Position numbers and translations under genes: made by a program. Below, piece by piece: positions 14,181-14,472 of a DNA stretch of 14,472 bases. The notes beneath the pieces were generated by a model. It was given only the letters and a program-made list of their open reading frames with translations, searched no databases and had not been told where the DNA came from. How positions within the stretch are numbered: the stretch's first letter is position 1; every line of letters starts with the position of its first letter. The stretch is from CANLBN01 sp047634655 (GTDB lineage Bacteria > Pseudomonadota > Gammaproteobacteria > Pseudomonadales > Cellvibrionaceae), in the NCBI GenBank assembly GCA_047634655.1, contig JBLIHY010000057.1:1-14472 (forward strand), written 5' to 3'.

Positions 14181-14472
14181 CTAACCACCGACAATTTTCA
14201 GTGCTTTATTGCCGGTAACGCTCAAGTTGCCTGTAGAGGCTTGTTCTATATGCTCACTCCACCAACTCATTAAGGGGATTCGACGCTGTATGTAGTCGGC
14301 GCGGTTGTAGGCATTGCGGACCTCGTTATTGCCAACGTGGGCAAGGGCCGCCTCAATAATGTCAGCATCAAAGCCTTGTTCGTTCAGCGTGGTACTGGCC
14401 AGTGCTCGCAAACCATGTGCTACTAGCTGTTTCTCAAAGCCCATACGTTTTAGTGCCATATTCGCTGTTTGT
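14181..14472 (-). CDS. P4-type tyrosine recombinase (integrase), C-terminal part, cut by right edge
   Basis: The catalytic C-terminus of a site-specific integrase reads in from the right edge; about 96 codons are visible. The frame is already open at the edge (QTANMALKRMGF), so the ATG at 14457-14459 is not the true start. Catalytic residues are in order: Arg in VAHGLRALASTTLNEQG (HxxR box), His in ALAHVGNNEVRNAYNRADY, and the nucleophile candidate Tyr in AYNRADY before IQRRIPLMSWWSEHI. This wording is typical of the P4/CP4-57 integrase group, which inserts islands at tRNA or tmRNA 3' ends. No damage is seen in the visible part. Orientation is convergent with the zinc-ribbon gene. The target gene and att sites would lie outside the window. 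Confidence 0.93.
   Translation of the reverse strand, partial: QTANMALKRMGFEKQLVAHGLRALASTTLNEQGFDADIIEAALAHVGNNEVRNAYNRADYIQRRIPLMSWWSEHIEQASTGNLSVTGNKALKIVGG

Noticed and set aside
1..14472. tRNA gene or CRISPR array as integration target or defence system
   Set aside because: No cloverleaf-like sequence or TTCGANTC T-loop in context, and no regularly spaced repeats of CRISPR size, were found by eye. The P4-type integrase target probably lies outside the window.

Overview
The window looks like chromosomal DNA of a gammaproteobacterium, probably a marine or aquatic one. The evidence is a cytochrome c maturation operon in gammaproteobacterial order (ccmABCDEF-dsbE), a Vibrio VPS-like exopolysaccharide export set, and a P4-type integrase. 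Placement near the Cellvibrionales is a guess from protein style only; no rRNA or tRNA gene is present to fix the taxon.

Left part, bases 1-5233, minus strand: ccmA, ccmB, ccmC, ccmD, ccmE, ccmF and the 5' part of dsbE/ccmG, tightly packed and cut by the left edge. CcmAB drives release of haem-loaded CcmE, CcmC/CcmD load haem onto CcmE, CcmF is the haem lyase subunit, and DsbE keeps apocytochrome thiols reduced. A perfect TATAAT box lies in front of ccmA.

Middle part, 5684-11540, plus strand, divergent from ccm across a 450-base intergenic region with several dyads: an outer-membrane beta-barrel protein, a short lipoprotein of the Wza/OPX family that ends after its export and SLBB-like domains, a Wzc-type co-polymerase fused to a tyrosine-kinase domain, and a polytopic Wzy/O-antigen-ligase-like protein. 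Together they form the polymerise, length-control and export part of a Wzx/Wzy pathway. The barrel plus short OPX pair fits the composite OPX/beta-barrel translocon described for Myxococcus WzpX/WzpS and proposed for Vibrio VpsM/VpsN. No glycosyltransferase or flippase lies in the window, and a terminator-like hairpin closes the cluster at 11553-11595.

Right part, 11596-14472, is accessory DNA. It holds a decayed IS3-family transposase remnant (minus strand, 11903-12142) with a 22-base perfect palindrome inside it; a terminator-like hairpin abutting the ribosome binding site of a 55-codon gene; a winged-helix-like DNA-binding protein; a series of four 17-base dyads of the form GGTTCA-N5-TGAACC running through the 3' end of that gene and beyond it; a zinc-ribbon protein typical of mobile elements; and the C-terminal part of a P4-type tyrosine recombinase reading in from the right edge. 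This is probably one end of a small integrative element placed next to the EPS cluster. The regulator with its dyad array is the least explained part of the window.
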